NCBI RefSeq assembly: GCF_029953285.1
Contig: NZ_JASAOI010000063.1
Coordinates: forward strand, 33,539-97,538
Length of the DNA: 64,000 nucleotides
Direction: 5' to 3'
Source of the DNA: Yinghuangia seranimata
GTDB taxonomy: Bacteria > Actinomycetota > Actinomycetes > Streptomycetales > Streptomycetaceae
In this document: positions 7,658-17,946 of the stretch, piece by piece
Layout of the letters: each line of letters starts with the position of its first letter
How positions within the stretch are numbered: position 1 is the stretch's first letter
Notes under the pieces: model-generated
The model's database searches: none
The model's input: only the letters and a program-made list of their open reading frames with translations
Told to the model about the DNA's origin: nothing
Program-made: the position numbers and the translations under genes

Positions 7658-9898
7658 TCAGCGCACCCGCGGCACGCCGTCCAGCAAGGTCGCGATCCGG
7701 TCCGCCGGGCCCGGCCGCGAGAAGTACCAGCCCTGCCCCGCGTCGCACCCGATGTCGCGCAGCCGCTCGGCCTGCGCGGCCGTCTCGATGCCCTCCGCCG
7801 TGACCGTCAGGCCCAGCGCGTGCGCGAGGTCCACCAGCGACGCGACGATGCGCGCGTCCACCGGGTCCGGGTCGGCGTCGCCCGAGCCGCGCAGGCCCTC
7901 GACGAACGAGCCTGCGATCTTCAGCTCGCACACCGGCAGCCGGCGCAGGTACGCCAGGTTCGAGTAGCCGGTGCCGAAGTCGTCGATGGCGATCCGCACG
8001 CCCATCTCGGCGAGTTCGCGCAGCCGCTCCAGCGGGCCGCCGTCGGTCGCCATGATCTGCGACTCGGTCAGCTCGAACTGCAGCCGCTCCGGCTCCAGGC
8101 CGGTCTCCGCGAGCACCCGGCGCACCTGCCGCACCAGGCCCGGCTCGTGGCACTGCCGCTCGGCGAGGTTGACGCTCACGAACGGCACCGGTCCGCCGAG
8201 GTCGCGCCACCGGCGGGCCTCGCGGCAGGCGCGCTCCAGGACGTACATGCCGAGCGGCACGATCAGCCCGGTCTCCTCCGCGAGCCCGATGAACCGGTCG
8301 GGCCCGATCAGGCCCTGCCGGGGATGCCGCCACCGCACCAGCGCCTCGACGCCCAGCACCGCGCCGTCCGCGAGCGACACCAGCGGCTGGTAGTCCACGT
8401 CGAACTCACCGTGGTGCAGCGCCGCCGGCATCTCGGCCGACAGCGTGTAGCGGGCCACCTCGCGGTCGTTGCGCTCGGTGTCGAACACCGTCCAGCGGCC
8501 GCGTCCCCCGGACTTCGCCCAGTACAGGGTGATGTCGGCGGCGCGCATCGTGTCCGCCGGGCCGGTGCCGGCCACCGGCCGCTCGACGATGCCGATCGAC
8601 GCGGTCACCGCGAGGTCGTGGCCGCGGATCCGGAACGGCTCGCGCAGCGCGCCGAGGATGCCCTCCGCTAGCGCGACCACCTGGCCGGTGCCGGCCGAGT
8701 GCTCGACGAGCACCACGAACTCGTCGCCGCCCATGCGGGCGATCAGGTGCCCGGCGCGCGACACGTACGCGTCGAGCCGCCGCGCGACCGCGATCAGCAG
8801 CTGGTCGCCCACGTCGTGGCCGAGGCTGTCGTTGACCACCTTGAACCCGTCGAGGTCCAGGTAGCACAGGCCGACCCGGTCGGCGTCGCCCGGCGCCGCG
8901 AACACCGCGTCGAGCCGGTCGAAGAACAGCGCGCGGTTCGGCAGCCCGGTGAGCGGGTCGTGCTGGGACTGGTGGCGCAGCCGGGTGTAGAGGCGGTGCC
9001 GGTCGGTGACGTCCTCGATCATCGCGACCTGGTACTCGGGGTGGCCGGCGGTGTCGCGCACGAGGGAGACCGTCAGGTGCGTCCACAGCGGCTCGCCGTC
9101 GGCGCGCAGGTAGCGCTTCTCGGCGGAGAAGTGCTCGCGCTCGCCGCGCACCAGCTCCTCGTACCACTGCCACACGTGGCCGGGGTCGTCGGCGAGCATG
9201 AAGTCGCGCACCTGGCGGCCGGTCAGGTCGTCGGTGTGGAAGCCGAACATCTGGGCGAGCGCCGGGTTCACGTCGAGGATCACGCCGTCGACGTCGCCGA
9301 TCGCGATGCCGAGCCCGGACTGCTCGAACACCGCGCGGAACCGGGCCTCGCTGGTGTGCAGCGCCTGCTCGGTCAGCTCGCGCGCGTCCAGCACCGCGGC
9401 GTGGATGGACTGCTGCTCGTGGAGCGTGCGCGTGCGCAGCGCCTCGGCGTAGCCGGCGGCGAGCGCGCCCTGGATCTGGATGAGGCGCAGCAGGTACGCG
9501 TCGGGGTCGTGCCGCTCGGCGTACGCCCGCTCGCGCAGCACCGGCCACCACGCGCCGATCAGGGCGAACGTGCGCTCCAGCGTGCCCGTGCCGGTGAAGT
9601 GCGCCGCGACCAGGGCCTCACCGATCGAGCGGGCCTCGTGCGGCTGGAACGGCTCGGAGCCGAGCGCCGACGACAGGCGCCGCGTCAGGTCGCGCAGGTA
9701 GACCTGCATGTCGGCGAGCGGCAGCGGCACATAGCTGGTGCCCTGCACGGAGTGCGCCCACTGCCGCGCGAACTCGTCGTACGCGTCGCCGGCGTACGGC
9801 ACGGGCGCGCTCAGGGTCGGGTTGAGCCCGCCGGCGGTGAGGCCGGCGGGACTCGTACCGGCGGCGCCGGATGGGGCGTCGTCGGCGTGCGAACTCAT
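7658..9898 (-). CDS. PAS-GGDEF-EAL cyclic di-GMP signalling protein
   Basis: A 746-residue soluble protein. Residues up to about 180 form a helical N-terminal region of unknown type. A PAS domain follows (RFRAVFEQSGLGIAIGDVDG), then GGDEF and EAL. The GGDEF motif is intact (MGGDEF), but the usual RxxD inhibitory site just before it reads RAGH, so product inhibition is probably lost. The EAL domain keeps EALVRW, the VNLAERQ Asn, ELTES, IDDFGTG, the Lys of ELKI, AEGIET and GQGWYF, so both synthesis and breakdown of c-di-GMP look possible. The LKID Asp is Ala. Start ATG overlaps the methyltransferase stop (ATGA). Related Streptomyces proteins influence development. Confidence 0.95.
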   Translation of the reverse strand: MSSHADDAPSGAAGTSPAGLTAGGLNPTLSAPVPYAGDAYDEFARQWAHSVQGTSYVPLPLADMQVYLRDLTRRLSSALGSEPFQPHEARSIGEALVAAHFTGTGTLERTFALIGAWWPVLRERAYAERHDPDAYLLRLIQIQGALAAGYAEALRTRTLHEQQSIHAAVLDARELTEQALHTSEARFRAVFEQSGLGIAIGDVDGVILDVNPALAQMFGFHTDDLTGRQVRDFMLADDPGHVWQWYEELVRGEREHFSAEKRYLRADGEPLWTHLTVSLVRDTAGHPEYQVAMIEDVTDRHRLYTRLRHQSQHDPLTGLPNRALFFDRLDAVFAAPGDADRVGLCYLDLDGFKVVNDSLGHDVGDQLLIAVARRLDAYVSRAGHLIARMGGDEFVVLVEHSAGTGQVVALAEGILGALREPFRIRGHDLAVTASIGIVERPVAGTGPADTMRAADITLYWAKSGGRGRWTVFDTERNDREVARYTLSAEMPAALHHGEFDVDYQPLVSLADGAVLGVEALVRWRHPRQGLIGPDRFIGLAEETGLIVPLGMYVLERACREARRWRDLGGPVPFVSVNLAERQCHEPGLVRQVRRVLAETGLEPERLQFELTESQIMATDGGPLERLRELAEMGVRIAIDDFGTGYSNLAYLRRLPVCELKIAGSFVEGLRGSGDADPDPVDARIVASLVDLAHALGLTVTAEGIETAAQAERLRDIGCDAGQGWYFSRPGPADRIATLLDGVPRVR

Positions 9899-10701
9899 GT
9901 ACGGATCCCTACTCCCGCGATTCCCGCGAACAACGCGGCGTCGGCGACCGGTTCGGCGCCCGGCTCGGGGCGCCATTCCGGGAGGAAGACCAGGCCGGGG
10001 TCGACCAGGTCGAAGCCGCTCAGCAGGGCACCGATCTCGGCGCGGCCGCGCATGTGCATCGGCGCGTTGCGGCTGCGGTACAGGTCCTGGTGCTCGGCGG
10101 CCTTGTCGGGCCGGCCGTCGCCGCTGGCGTGCGACACGACGAGGCGGCTGCCCGGGGCGGTGTGCTTGTGCAGGGTCGCCATGATGTCGGCGGGCCCCTC
10201 GTCGTCGTGCACGAAGTGGAGGACGGCGACGAGCAGGACGCCGAGCGGGCGTTCCAGGTCGACCAGCCCCGTCGCGGCGGCCGCCTCCAGCACGTCCTGC
10301 GGCTGCCGCAGGTCGCCGCCGAGCATGGCGGCGCGCGGGTCGCCGGCGAGTATGGCCCGGCCGTGCGCGACCGCGACCGGGTCGAGGTCGACGTACACCA
10401 CCGGCGCGTCGGACCCGGCGTTGCGGACCACCTCGTGGGTGCTGCCGACGGTCGGGATGCCGGAGCCGATGTCGAGGAACTGCGTGATGCCGTCGTCGAG
10501 CAGGTGGCGGACGGCGCGCCGCATGAACGCGCGGTTCTCCTGCATGATCCGCGGCAGCTCGGGCCACATGGCGACGGCCTGCGCGGCCATCTCGCGGTCC
10601 ACCTCGAAGTTGTGCGACCCGCCGAGGTAGTAGTCGTAGACCCGGGCCACGCTCGGCTTGCTCAGGTCGATCTCTTCCGGTGCCCACGACGGCCGTTCCA
10701 T
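9895..10701 (-). CDS. SAM-dependent methyltransferase, DUF574 family
   Basis: A 268-residue protein starting MERPSWAPEEIDLSKPSVAR with the family signature VYDYYLGGSHNF and a SAM-binding motif FLDIGSGIPTVGS. DUF574 proteins are very numerous in Streptomyces; substrates are mostly unknown. A GGAGG ribosome site lies at good distance before the ATG. The stop overlaps the start of the c-di-GMP gene, so the two are co-translated. A reason for coupling a methyltransferase to c-di-GMP turnover is not evident from sequence. Confidence 0.93.
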   Translation of the reverse strand: MERPSWAPEEIDLSKPSVARVYDYYLGGSHNFEVDREMAAQAVAMWPELPRIMQENRAFMRRAVRHLLDDGITQFLDIGSGIPTVGSTHEVVRNAGSDAPVVYVDLDPVAVAHGRAILAGDPRAAMLGGDLRQPQDVLEAAAATGLVDLERPLGVLLVAVLHFVHDDEGPADIMATLHKHTAPGSRLVVSHASGDGRPDKAAEHQDLYRSRNAPMHMRGRAEIGALLSGFDLVDPGLVFLPEWRPEPGAEPVADAALFAGIAGVGIRT

Positions 10702-10925
10702 GTGTCCCCCGCCTCCAGGTGCGGGACGTCGCCCTCGGGCGCCGCCCTGCGTGCGATGTGCTGATAATCGAGTTGATCCACGTGCGACGAGTGACGTGTG
10801 ATCACTGTCGACGGTATCCGCCGGGAGCGCGAAACGTCTCGCACTCCGGCCCGGCGCGAGGAGCATCACTCCTGCGAGGGACAGCGGGTGACGGTGGACC
10901 GGGAACTATTGGGGGGTTAGCGGTC

Positions 10926-11819
10926 ATGCTGGTCGAACTGGCGGTCGGAGACGCCTACGGGGCGGGGTTCGAGTACGCGCCGGCGGACTTCGTGCGGCGC
11001 GGCAACACGCTCGCGCGGTACGTGCAGCACCCGACGCACAGCGACGTCGGGCCGGGGCGGTACACGGACGACACACAGATGAGCATCGCGGTCGCGGAGT
11101 GGCTGCTGGACGGCACGGCGCCGGACGCGGAGCCGGGAGCTCTCGCCCGGGAGGACCTGGCGGAGCGCTTCGTCCGCGCGTACAAGCGCGACGAACGGGC
11201 GGGGTACGCGTCGGGGTTCCGCTCGGTGCTCGACCGCGTGTGGACGGGCGCGGAACTGCTGGAGTCGCTGCGGCCCGGCAGCGACAAGAGCGGCGCGGCG
11301 ATGCGCGCGGGCGTGCTGGGCCTGCTGCCGGACCTGGGACAGGTCGCCGAGCTGACCCGGATTCAGGCGCGGATCACGCACGACTCCCCCGGCGGGGTCG
11401 GCGCTGCGCTGGGTGCCGCCTTCACCGTGCACTACTGCCGGTACGGGCTCGGGCCGCTGGACGAACTGCCGCGCTGGCTCGACCGCAACGTGGCCGCGGC
11501 CGACCCGGCCCGGTACGGCCGCTGGACCGAGACCTGGCGCGGCAAGGTCGGCTCGCCGGGCATGCACAGCGCCCGGGCGGCCGTCACCTCGCTGGTCGCG
11601 AACCGCACGATGAGCGGGCTGTTGAAGGCGTGCACGGCGTGGACCGGCGACGTCGACACCGTGGCGACGATCGCCCTGGCGGCGGCGTCGGTGTCGGGCG
11701 AGTACGAGGACGACCTGCCGAAGGCGCTGCTCGACGGGCTGGAGGACGGACCTTACGGGCGTACCTATTTGAGCGAATTGGACGCGCGGCTGGACGAGCG
11801 ATGGGGTCTACGTGCCTGA
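10926..11819 (+). CDS. ADP-ribosylglycohydrolase family protein
   Basis: A 297-residue protein with the two metal-binding motifs of the ARH/DraG family: GDAYGAGFEY with YTDDTQM in the first third, and GDVDTVATIALA near the C-terminus. The family removes ADP-ribose from proteins or nucleic acids. The ATG at 10926 follows a run of six Gs that can serve as ribosome site. The reading frame is open further upstream into the divergent promoter region but the conserved domain begins at this Met. It is divergent from the methyltransferase gene. Target modification is unknown. Confidence 0.9.
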   Translation: MLVELAVGDAYGAGFEYAPADFVRRGNTLARYVQHPTHSDVGPGRYTDDTQMSIAVAEWLLDGTAPDAEPGALAREDLAERFVRAYKRDERAGYASGFRSVLDRVWTGAELLESLRPGSDKSGAAMRAGVLGLLPDLGQVAELTRIQARITHDSPGGVGAALGAAFTVHYCRYGLGPLDELPRWLDRNVAAADPARYGRWTETWRGKVGSPGMHSARAAVTSLVANRTMSGLLKACTAWTGDVDTVATIALAAASVSGEYEDDLPKALLDGLEDGPYGRTYLSELDARLDERWGLRA

Positions 11820-12980
<1,161 letters not shown>

Positions 12981-12993
12981 TCCGGACATGACA

Positions 12994-13029
12994 CCGCCGG
13001 GGCGGCCGATCGAACGGCCGCCCCGGCGG
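12994..13029. terminator. Bidirectional terminator hairpin
   Basis: A perfect 15-bp stem (CCGCCGGGGCGGCCG and complement) with loop ATCGAA lies between the convergent membrane-protein gene and lon. Confidence 0.88.
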
Positions 13030-13098
13030 GGGGTGTTGGGGCGCGGGGCCCCGCCGGGGGGGGCCGGCCCCCGCGGGGGCCTCGCACCGGGCGCCGCT

Positions 13099-15501
13099 TC
13101 AGGCCGCGGCGGCGACCTTGACGTCGGCCGGCTCCAGGGCGAGTGCCAGCACCTCGCGCACGTCCGCCACGGCGTGCACCGTCAGCTGGGCCCGGACCGC
13201 CTCCGGCACGTCGTCCAGGTCGGGCTCGTTGCGCTTCGGGATCAGCACCGTGGTGATGCCGGCCTGGTGCGCCGCGAGCAGCTTCTGCTTGACGCCGCCG
13301 ATGGGCAGCACGCGCCCGGTCAGCGACACCTCGCCGGTCATCGCCACGTCACCGCGCACCGGGCGGCCCGTCAGCAGGGACACGAGGGCGGTCGTCATGG
13401 TGACGCCCGCGCTCGGCCCGTCCTTGGGCACCGCGCCCGCGGGGACGTGGATGTGCACGCCGCGGTCCTTCAGGTCGCCGACCGGGAGCTCCAGTTCGAC
13501 GCCGCGCGACCGCAGGTAGGACAGCGCGATCTGCGCGGACTCCTTCATGACGTCGCCGAGCTGGCCGGTCAGCGTCACCCCGGTCCCGCCCGTCTCCGGG
13601 TCGGCCAGCGACGCCTCGATGTACAGCACGTCGCCGCCGGCACCGGTGACCGCCAGGCCGGTGGCCACGCCCGGGACCGCGGTGCGCTGCTCCTCCTTGG
13701 CGAGCTGCGCCTCGGGGGTGTGGCGCGGCCGTCCCAGGTAGTCGCGCAGCTGCTCCGGGCCGACCTCCAGCGGCAGTTCGACGTTGTCCAGGGCCTGCTT
13801 GGCCGCGATCTTGCGGAGCACCCGCGCGATCGCGCGCTCCAGCGTGCGGACGCCGGCCTCGCGGGTGTACTCGCCGGCCAGCAGGCGCAGCGCGTCCTCG
13901 GTGAACGCCACCTCGGTCGCGTCCAGGCCGGCCTTGTCCAGCTGGCGCGGCACCAGGTGGTCGCGGGCGATGGTGACCTTCTCGTCCTCGGTGTAGCCGT
14001 CGAGGCGCACCAGCTCCATGCGGTCGAGCAGCGGCTCCGGGATGGCCTCCAGGACGTTCGCGGTCGCCAGGAACACCACGTCGGACAGGTCGAGTTCGAC
14101 CTCGAGGTAGTGGTCGCGGAAGGTGTGGTTCTGCGCCGGGTCGAGCACCTCGAGGAGCGCCGCGGTCGGGTCGCCGCGGTAGTCGGAGCCGACCTTGTCG
14201 ATCTCGTCGAGCAGGACGACGGGGTTCATGCTGCCCGCCTCCTTGATCGCCCGGACCAGGCGGCCCGGCAGCGCGCCGACGTACGTGCGGCGGTGGCCGC
14301 GGATCTCCGCCTCGTCGCGGACGCCGCCGAGCGCGACCCGCACGAAGTTGCGGCCCATCGCCCGCGCGACCGACTCGCCCAACGAGGTCTTGCCGACCCC
14401 GGGCGGGCCGACCAGCGCCAGCACGGCACCGGAACGGCGGCCGCCGACGACGCCGAGACCGCGCTCCTCGCGGCGCTTCCGCACCGCCAGGTACTCGACG
14501 ATGCGCTCCTTGACGTCGTCGAGTCCGGCGTGATCGGCGTCCAGGACGCCGCGCGCGCCGGCGATGTCGTAGGCGTCCTCGGTGCGCTCGTTCCACGGGA
14601 TCTCCAGCACCGTGTCGAGCCACGTGCGGATCCAGCCGCCCTCGGGCGACGCGTCGGAGGCGTGCTCGAGCTTGTCGACCTCCTTGAGCGCGGCCTGCAG
14701 CACCTTCTCCGGCAGGTTCGCGGCCTCGACGCGGGCGCGGTAGTCGTCCTCCTCGTTGCCGGGCGTGCCGTTGAGCTCGCCGAGCTCCTTGCGGATGGCG
14801 GCCAGCTGCTGCTTGAGCAGGAACTCGCGCTGGGTCTTCTCCATGCCCTCCTGGACGTCCTTGCGGATCGTCTCCGCGACGTCCAGCTCGGCCAGGTGGT
14901 CGCGGGTCCAGCCGACGACCTTCTCCAGACGCTCGGTCAGGTCCGTGGTCTGCAGCAGCTCGATCTTCTGCGCCTGCGACAGGTACGGGGCGTAGCCCGC
15001 GTTGTCGGACAGCTCGCTCGCGTCCTCGATCTGCTGGACGAAGTCGACGACCTGCCAGGCGCCGCGCTTGCCCAGGATCGTGGTGACCAGCGCCCGGTAC
15101 TCACGCGCCAGCTCCTCGGCCCGCTCGTCCGCCGGGGCCTCCTCGATGAGGGTCGCCTCGACCCACAGGGCCGCGCCGGGCCCGGTCGTCCCGGTCCCGA
15201 TCCGCACGCGCGCGGTGCCGCGCACCACGACCGCGGACTCACCACTCGGCAGCCGCCCGATCTGCTCGATCACGCCCAGCGTGCCGACCGCCGGGTAGTG
15301 GCCGTCGTCCCGCGGCACGAGCAGCACCCGCGCCTTCCCCTTCCCCGCCCGGATCCCGGGCAACGCCCGCGCCGCGTCCACCGCGGCCCGCGTCTCGCTG
15401 TCGTCGAGCTCCAGGGGCACCGCCATGCCCGGCAGCACGACGATGTCGTCCAGGGGCAGGACCGGAAGGGTCAGAGTGCCGGAGGTCGCGTTGTCGCTCA
15501 T
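13099..15501 (-). CDS. lon: ATP-dependent Lon protease
   Basis: An 800-residue protein with the full Lon architecture: N-terminal substrate domain ([15 protein letters not shown]), AAA+ module with Walker [10 protein letters not shown] and Walker [10 protein letters not shown], and C-terminal serine protease with the catalytic Ser in [11 protein letters not shown] and the catalytic Lys in [16 protein letters not shown]. Length is normal for bacterial LonA. The ATG has an AAGGGGAA ribosome site. It degrades damaged and short-lived regulatory proteins in the cytosol. The HAIR-like repeat upstream suggests repression by HspR and induction by heat, as reported for Streptomyces lon. Confidence 0.98.
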   Translation of the reverse strand: MSDNATSGTLTLPVLPLDDIVVLPGMAVPLELDDSETRAAVDAARALPGIRAGKGKARVLLVPRDDGHYPAVGTLGVIEQIGRLPSGESAVVVRGTARVRIGTGTTGPGAALWVEATLIEEAPADERAEELAREYRALVTTILGKRGAWQVVDFVQQIEDASELSDNAGYAPYLSQAQKIELLQTTDLTERLEKVVGWTRDHLAELDVAETIRKDVQEGMEKTQREFLLKQQLAAIRKELGELNGTPGNEEDDYRARVEAANLPEKVLQAALKEVDKLEHASDASPEGGWIRTWLDTVLEIPWNERTEDAYDIAGARGVLDADHAGLDDVKERIVEYLAVRKRREERGLGVVGGRRSGAVLALVGPPGVGKTSLGESVARAMGRNFVRVALGGVRDEAEIRGHRRTYVGALPGRLVRAIKEAGSMNPVVLLDEIDKVGSDYRGDPTAALLEVLDPAQNHTFRDHYLEVELDLSDVVFLATANVLEAIPEPLLDRMELVRLDGYTEDEKVTIARDHLVPRQLDKAGLDATEVAFTEDALRLLAGEYTREAGVRTLERAIARVLRKIAAKQALDNVELPLEVGPEQLRDYLGRPRHTPEAQLAKEEQRTAVPGVATGLAVTGAGGDVLYIEASLADPETGGTGVTLTGQLGDVMKESAQIALSYLRSRGVELELPVGDLKDRGVHIHVPAGAVPKDGPSAGVTMTTALVSLLTGRPVRGDVAMTGEVSLTGRVLPIGGVKQKLLAAHQAGITTVLIPKRNEPDLDDVPEAVRAQLTVHAVADVREVLALALEPADVKVAAAA

Positions 15502-15539
15502 GGTGGGTTCCCCTTGAGTCGGTCAGTTCTCTTCAGTGC

Positions 15540-15560
15540 CTTGCGCTGATCACACTCAAG
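15540..15560 (-). promoter_or_regulatory. HAIR-like operator (HspR) upstream of lon
   Basis: The sequence CTTGCGC-N7-ACTCAAG matches the HAIR consensus CTTGAGT-N7-ACTCAAG at 12 of 14 positions with the correct 7-base spacing. A further lone CTTGAGT half-site occurs at 15513-15519. HspR control of lon through HAIR is established in Streptomyces lividans. Confidence 0.75.
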
Positions 15561-15754
15561 AAAGACGAGCCCCAGATTGTTCCCGCCCAGCTCCCACCCC
15601 TGATCGCTCTGAGCGAACAACCGTCGTGTACGGATGAAGGCTGCGAAATCCGGGGTGAAGTTGCGAGAGACCTTGCGATGTCTCACGTGACCTTGCGAGG
15701 CGACCCGCGTTAGGCCGTTCGTGTCTACAGGGGTACGGATCGTCACCCGGCGGC

Positions 15755-16223
15755 GTGCACGGGCTGCGGCCCAACGGGTTCGAGGTCGGGTACAGCACCC
15801 GTGACGGTGACGAAGTCAGGATGCGGCTGATCGACGCGTGGGCTGTCCGGTTCGAGGATGCGGCCCCCGCCCGCGCCATCCGCTCGTACAAGGGCCAGCG
15901 GAATCTGCCCGGCCAATGGTGGTCCGCGACGGACGGTCGGCATGTCGGCTACGAGTCGCGGCTCGAACGCGATCACGTCATGGCGTTGGACTTCGATCCG
16001 ACAGTGACGGCGATTTCCTCCCAGCCGTTCTGGTTGTTCTGGTCCATCGGCGAAGGCCGGACACGGTCACACGCACCGGACTACTTCGCTCGCCGGTCGG
16101 ACGGGTCAGCCGTGGTCGTGGACTGCCGTCCGATGGGGCGTCGGCCCCGCCGCGACCTGCTGAAATTCGCGGCCACGCGCCGTGCATGCGTCGAGGTCGG
16201 GTGGGAATACCGACTGGTCGCAG
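15755..16223 (+). pseudogene. TnsA-like transposase endonuclease subunit, 3' end lost by frameshift or deletion
   Basis: About 155 residues from a GTG start match the TnsA-like heteromeric transposase endonucleases of Streptomyces: the WWSATDGRHVGYESRLERDH block, FDPTVTAISSQPFWL, then HAPDYFARRSDGSAVVVDC, which would supply the acidic residues of a PD-(D/E)XK nuclease. After GWEYRLVAAP the similarity stops and the frame runs into Ser/Pro/Thr-rich nonsense. The expected C-terminal third (the ANVRWLAGYRHPR-type region of intact relatives) is missing. Such genes normally head a cluster with a Mu-type transposase, an AAA protein and a TniQ protein, none of which is intact here. Confidence 0.7.
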
Positions 16224-16478
16224 CACCTCGCGGCTGTTCGCTTCTGTCTATCCCGAAGCCGTCAACGTTGCGGCCCTCATCGCCTCACCGCACTGGCGGC
16301 AACTCGCCAGCGGAAGCCCGGACGAGCGCCGACAGTTCAACCGCGCCCCCGGCCGACGCATCACCTATCCATATAACGACCCGGAATCACGCCGCGACGC
16401 CGTCGCCCACTGGGCCGACCACAGCGCTTGGCGACCGCCCTCACCGCCATCCAGCCTCTTCTCACCTGGGAGGATTAA
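16224..16478 (+). pseudogene. Transposition-gene remnant, possibly the C-terminus of a TniQ-like protein
   Basis: In the next reading frame, codons with strong third-position GC bias encode RLFASVYPEAVNVAALIASP, then HWRQLASG, DERRQFNRAPGRRITYPYND and AVAHWADHS. A second frame change near 16425 continues as RLATALTAIQPLLTWED and a stop. This reads like one protein broken twice. The YPEAVNVAALIASPHWR stretch reminds me of C-terminal parts of actinobacterial TniQ proteins, but this is from memory and unconfirmed. A deletion joining tnsA to the end of tniQ would explain the arrangement. Confidence 0.4.
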
Positions 16479-16734
16479 CGGCGTCCTGTCACCGCTCCAC
16501 GGCGCGCGCCAACGTCGGCACAACACGAGCTCGCTCTGGTTCGGCCGGAACCACCGCGCCGGGAAGACCCTGCTGCACCACAGTCATCTCCGCCCCACGC
16601 TAAGACGCGCTTGGGACCCCGACTTCGAACAGATCGGGGGCGCCATCTCACACAACGAAAAGGCAGACAAGTACGCACAAGCCGACGCCGCCCGCGAACG
16701 GCGCCTGCTCGAACGTCCGGCTGAGCCCTCCTGA
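16479..16734 (+). other. Possible further ORF remnant
   Basis: The frame ending at 16734 keeps coding-like codon use in its last 40 codons (DPDFEQIGGAISHNEKADKY and following Ala/Arg-rich helix). No start or family can be assigned. It probably belongs to the same decayed segment as the TnsA-like fragment. Confidence 0.3.
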
Positions 16735-16758
16735 CACAGGGGCGTTCCCGCAACGCTC

Positions 16759-17271
16759 CTACGCGTTCCGCCAGGCATCGTTGATGCAGCCCTCTTCGTA
16801 GTGCCACCAGCCATCCGTCTGACCTTGGACGAGCAGGGCCTTGATGCCGCTCATGTCCGCGTCGGCCCGCACGTCGAAGGCAACCAAGGGGAACTCGTCA
16901 CTGAACGCCTCTCCGCCCAGACCGAACGGCGCGAAGCGTTCATGGACAGCCTTCGCACTGCGCCCGAGCGGACCGCTCGGCACGGGCAAGACACGAATCG
17001 TGCAGCCGCCAGACGCCTCGACCTGGCCGACGGCCCAGCGAAGACCGTCGTCATCGCTCGCGAACCGCACGACGTCGCCTTGAGCAACGCCATTCTGAAG
17101 GAACGGCACATTCTCGATGCGCGCGGTGTCCTCGCCGACCTGGACGGCCCACAGTCCTTCCTGGTCATGCGGCAGCCAGCCCTCGCGCGGCACGAACCGA
17201 AACCACACCTTGATCCGACGGCCTTCCGCCGCATCGGACTCACCCGACGACGCAACGTTCACGGCCGTCAT
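16759..17271 (-). CDS. DUF4265 domain protein
   Basis: A 170-residue soluble protein with the DUF4265 pattern: WFRFVPREGWLPHDQEGLWA, then IENVPFLQNGVAQGDVVRFA. Function of the family is unknown; members are small cytosolic proteins, often near other polymorphic or orphan genes in actinomycetes. The chosen ATG starts MTAVNVASSGESD. The frame is open further upstream through the divergent DUF4279 gene, which is a shadow. It ends close to the remnant ORF. Confidence 0.82.
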   Translation of the reverse strand: MTAVNVASSGESDAAEGRRIKVWFRFVPREGWLPHDQEGLWAVQVGEDTARIENVPFLQNGVAQGDVVRFASDDDGLRWAVGQVEASGGCTIRVLPVPSGPLGRSAKAVHERFAPFGLGGEAFSDEFPLVAFDVRADADMSGIKALLVQGQTDGWWHYEEGCINDAWRNA

Positions 17272-17406
17272 GATCGCCCACCCGCACTCGCTCCGATTGC
17301 CCCGGGGCACCTCCGGCGTTGTTCGCCGGATTTCGCCCTGACCGCGACGCCGCTGCGTCGGCATAATGCCGTGCTGGCTGCCGGCGAGCGCCCATAGTCT
17401 CCCGGG

Positions 17407-17913
17407 ATGCCTCTGCGCCAATACGCCTACTTCGCGCTCATCAGCAAACACACCTCGGCTGCGGAAATGACCGCGTTCCTCGGCATCGAACCCGACGAAG
17501 TGCTGGTTCGCGGGAGCCGCATGACCGAGCCCGCCGTCATTCCGACGGCACACAAGTGGAAGATCGTCTGCAGAGAGCCCGGCCTGCGGGTCGACGAGCA
17601 GATCGCCCGCGTCGTCGACCGTCTCGCCCCACACACGCAGCGCGTCGCCGAGCTCTCCGCGCGGCTCGCAGCCGAGGGCGAGCCGATGCACAGCGGTGCG
17701 GTGCTTGAGGTCGTGCGGTACTTCAACGACGACGCGCCCACCGCCGGCCCCCAGCAAGCCCAGCCGACCGAGGCGTCGAACCTGTTCGGCTGGCACATCG
17801 ATCGCTCGGTCATGGATTTCCTCGCCGCGACCGGCGCGGTTCTGGACGTCGACGAGTACGACATGTCACCGGAACCATCCGACGAGGAGCCGGAACAGGC
17901 CGTCGGGCCCTGA
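17407..17913 (+). CDS. DUF4279-like protein
   Basis: A 168-residue protein starting MPLRQYAYFALISKHTSAAE with the pattern of DUF4279 proteins: an N-terminal beta strand, then FLGIEPDEVLVRGS, a conserved HKWKI and a C-terminal beta-rich half. No catalytic motif is visible. It is divergent from the DUF4265 gene with 135 bases between, so the two may share control. Function unknown. Confidence 0.75.
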   Translation: MPLRQYAYFALISKHTSAAEMTAFLGIEPDEVLVRGSRMTEPAVIPTAHKWKIVCREPGLRVDEQIARVVDRLAPHTQRVAELSARLAAEGEPMHSGAVLEVVRYFNDDAPTAGPQQAQPTEASNLFGWHIDRSVMDFLAATGAVLDVDEYDMSPEPSDEEPEQAVGP

Positions 17914-17946
17914 GCCGACGGCCCCGGCGGCTTGACGTTGCAGAGT

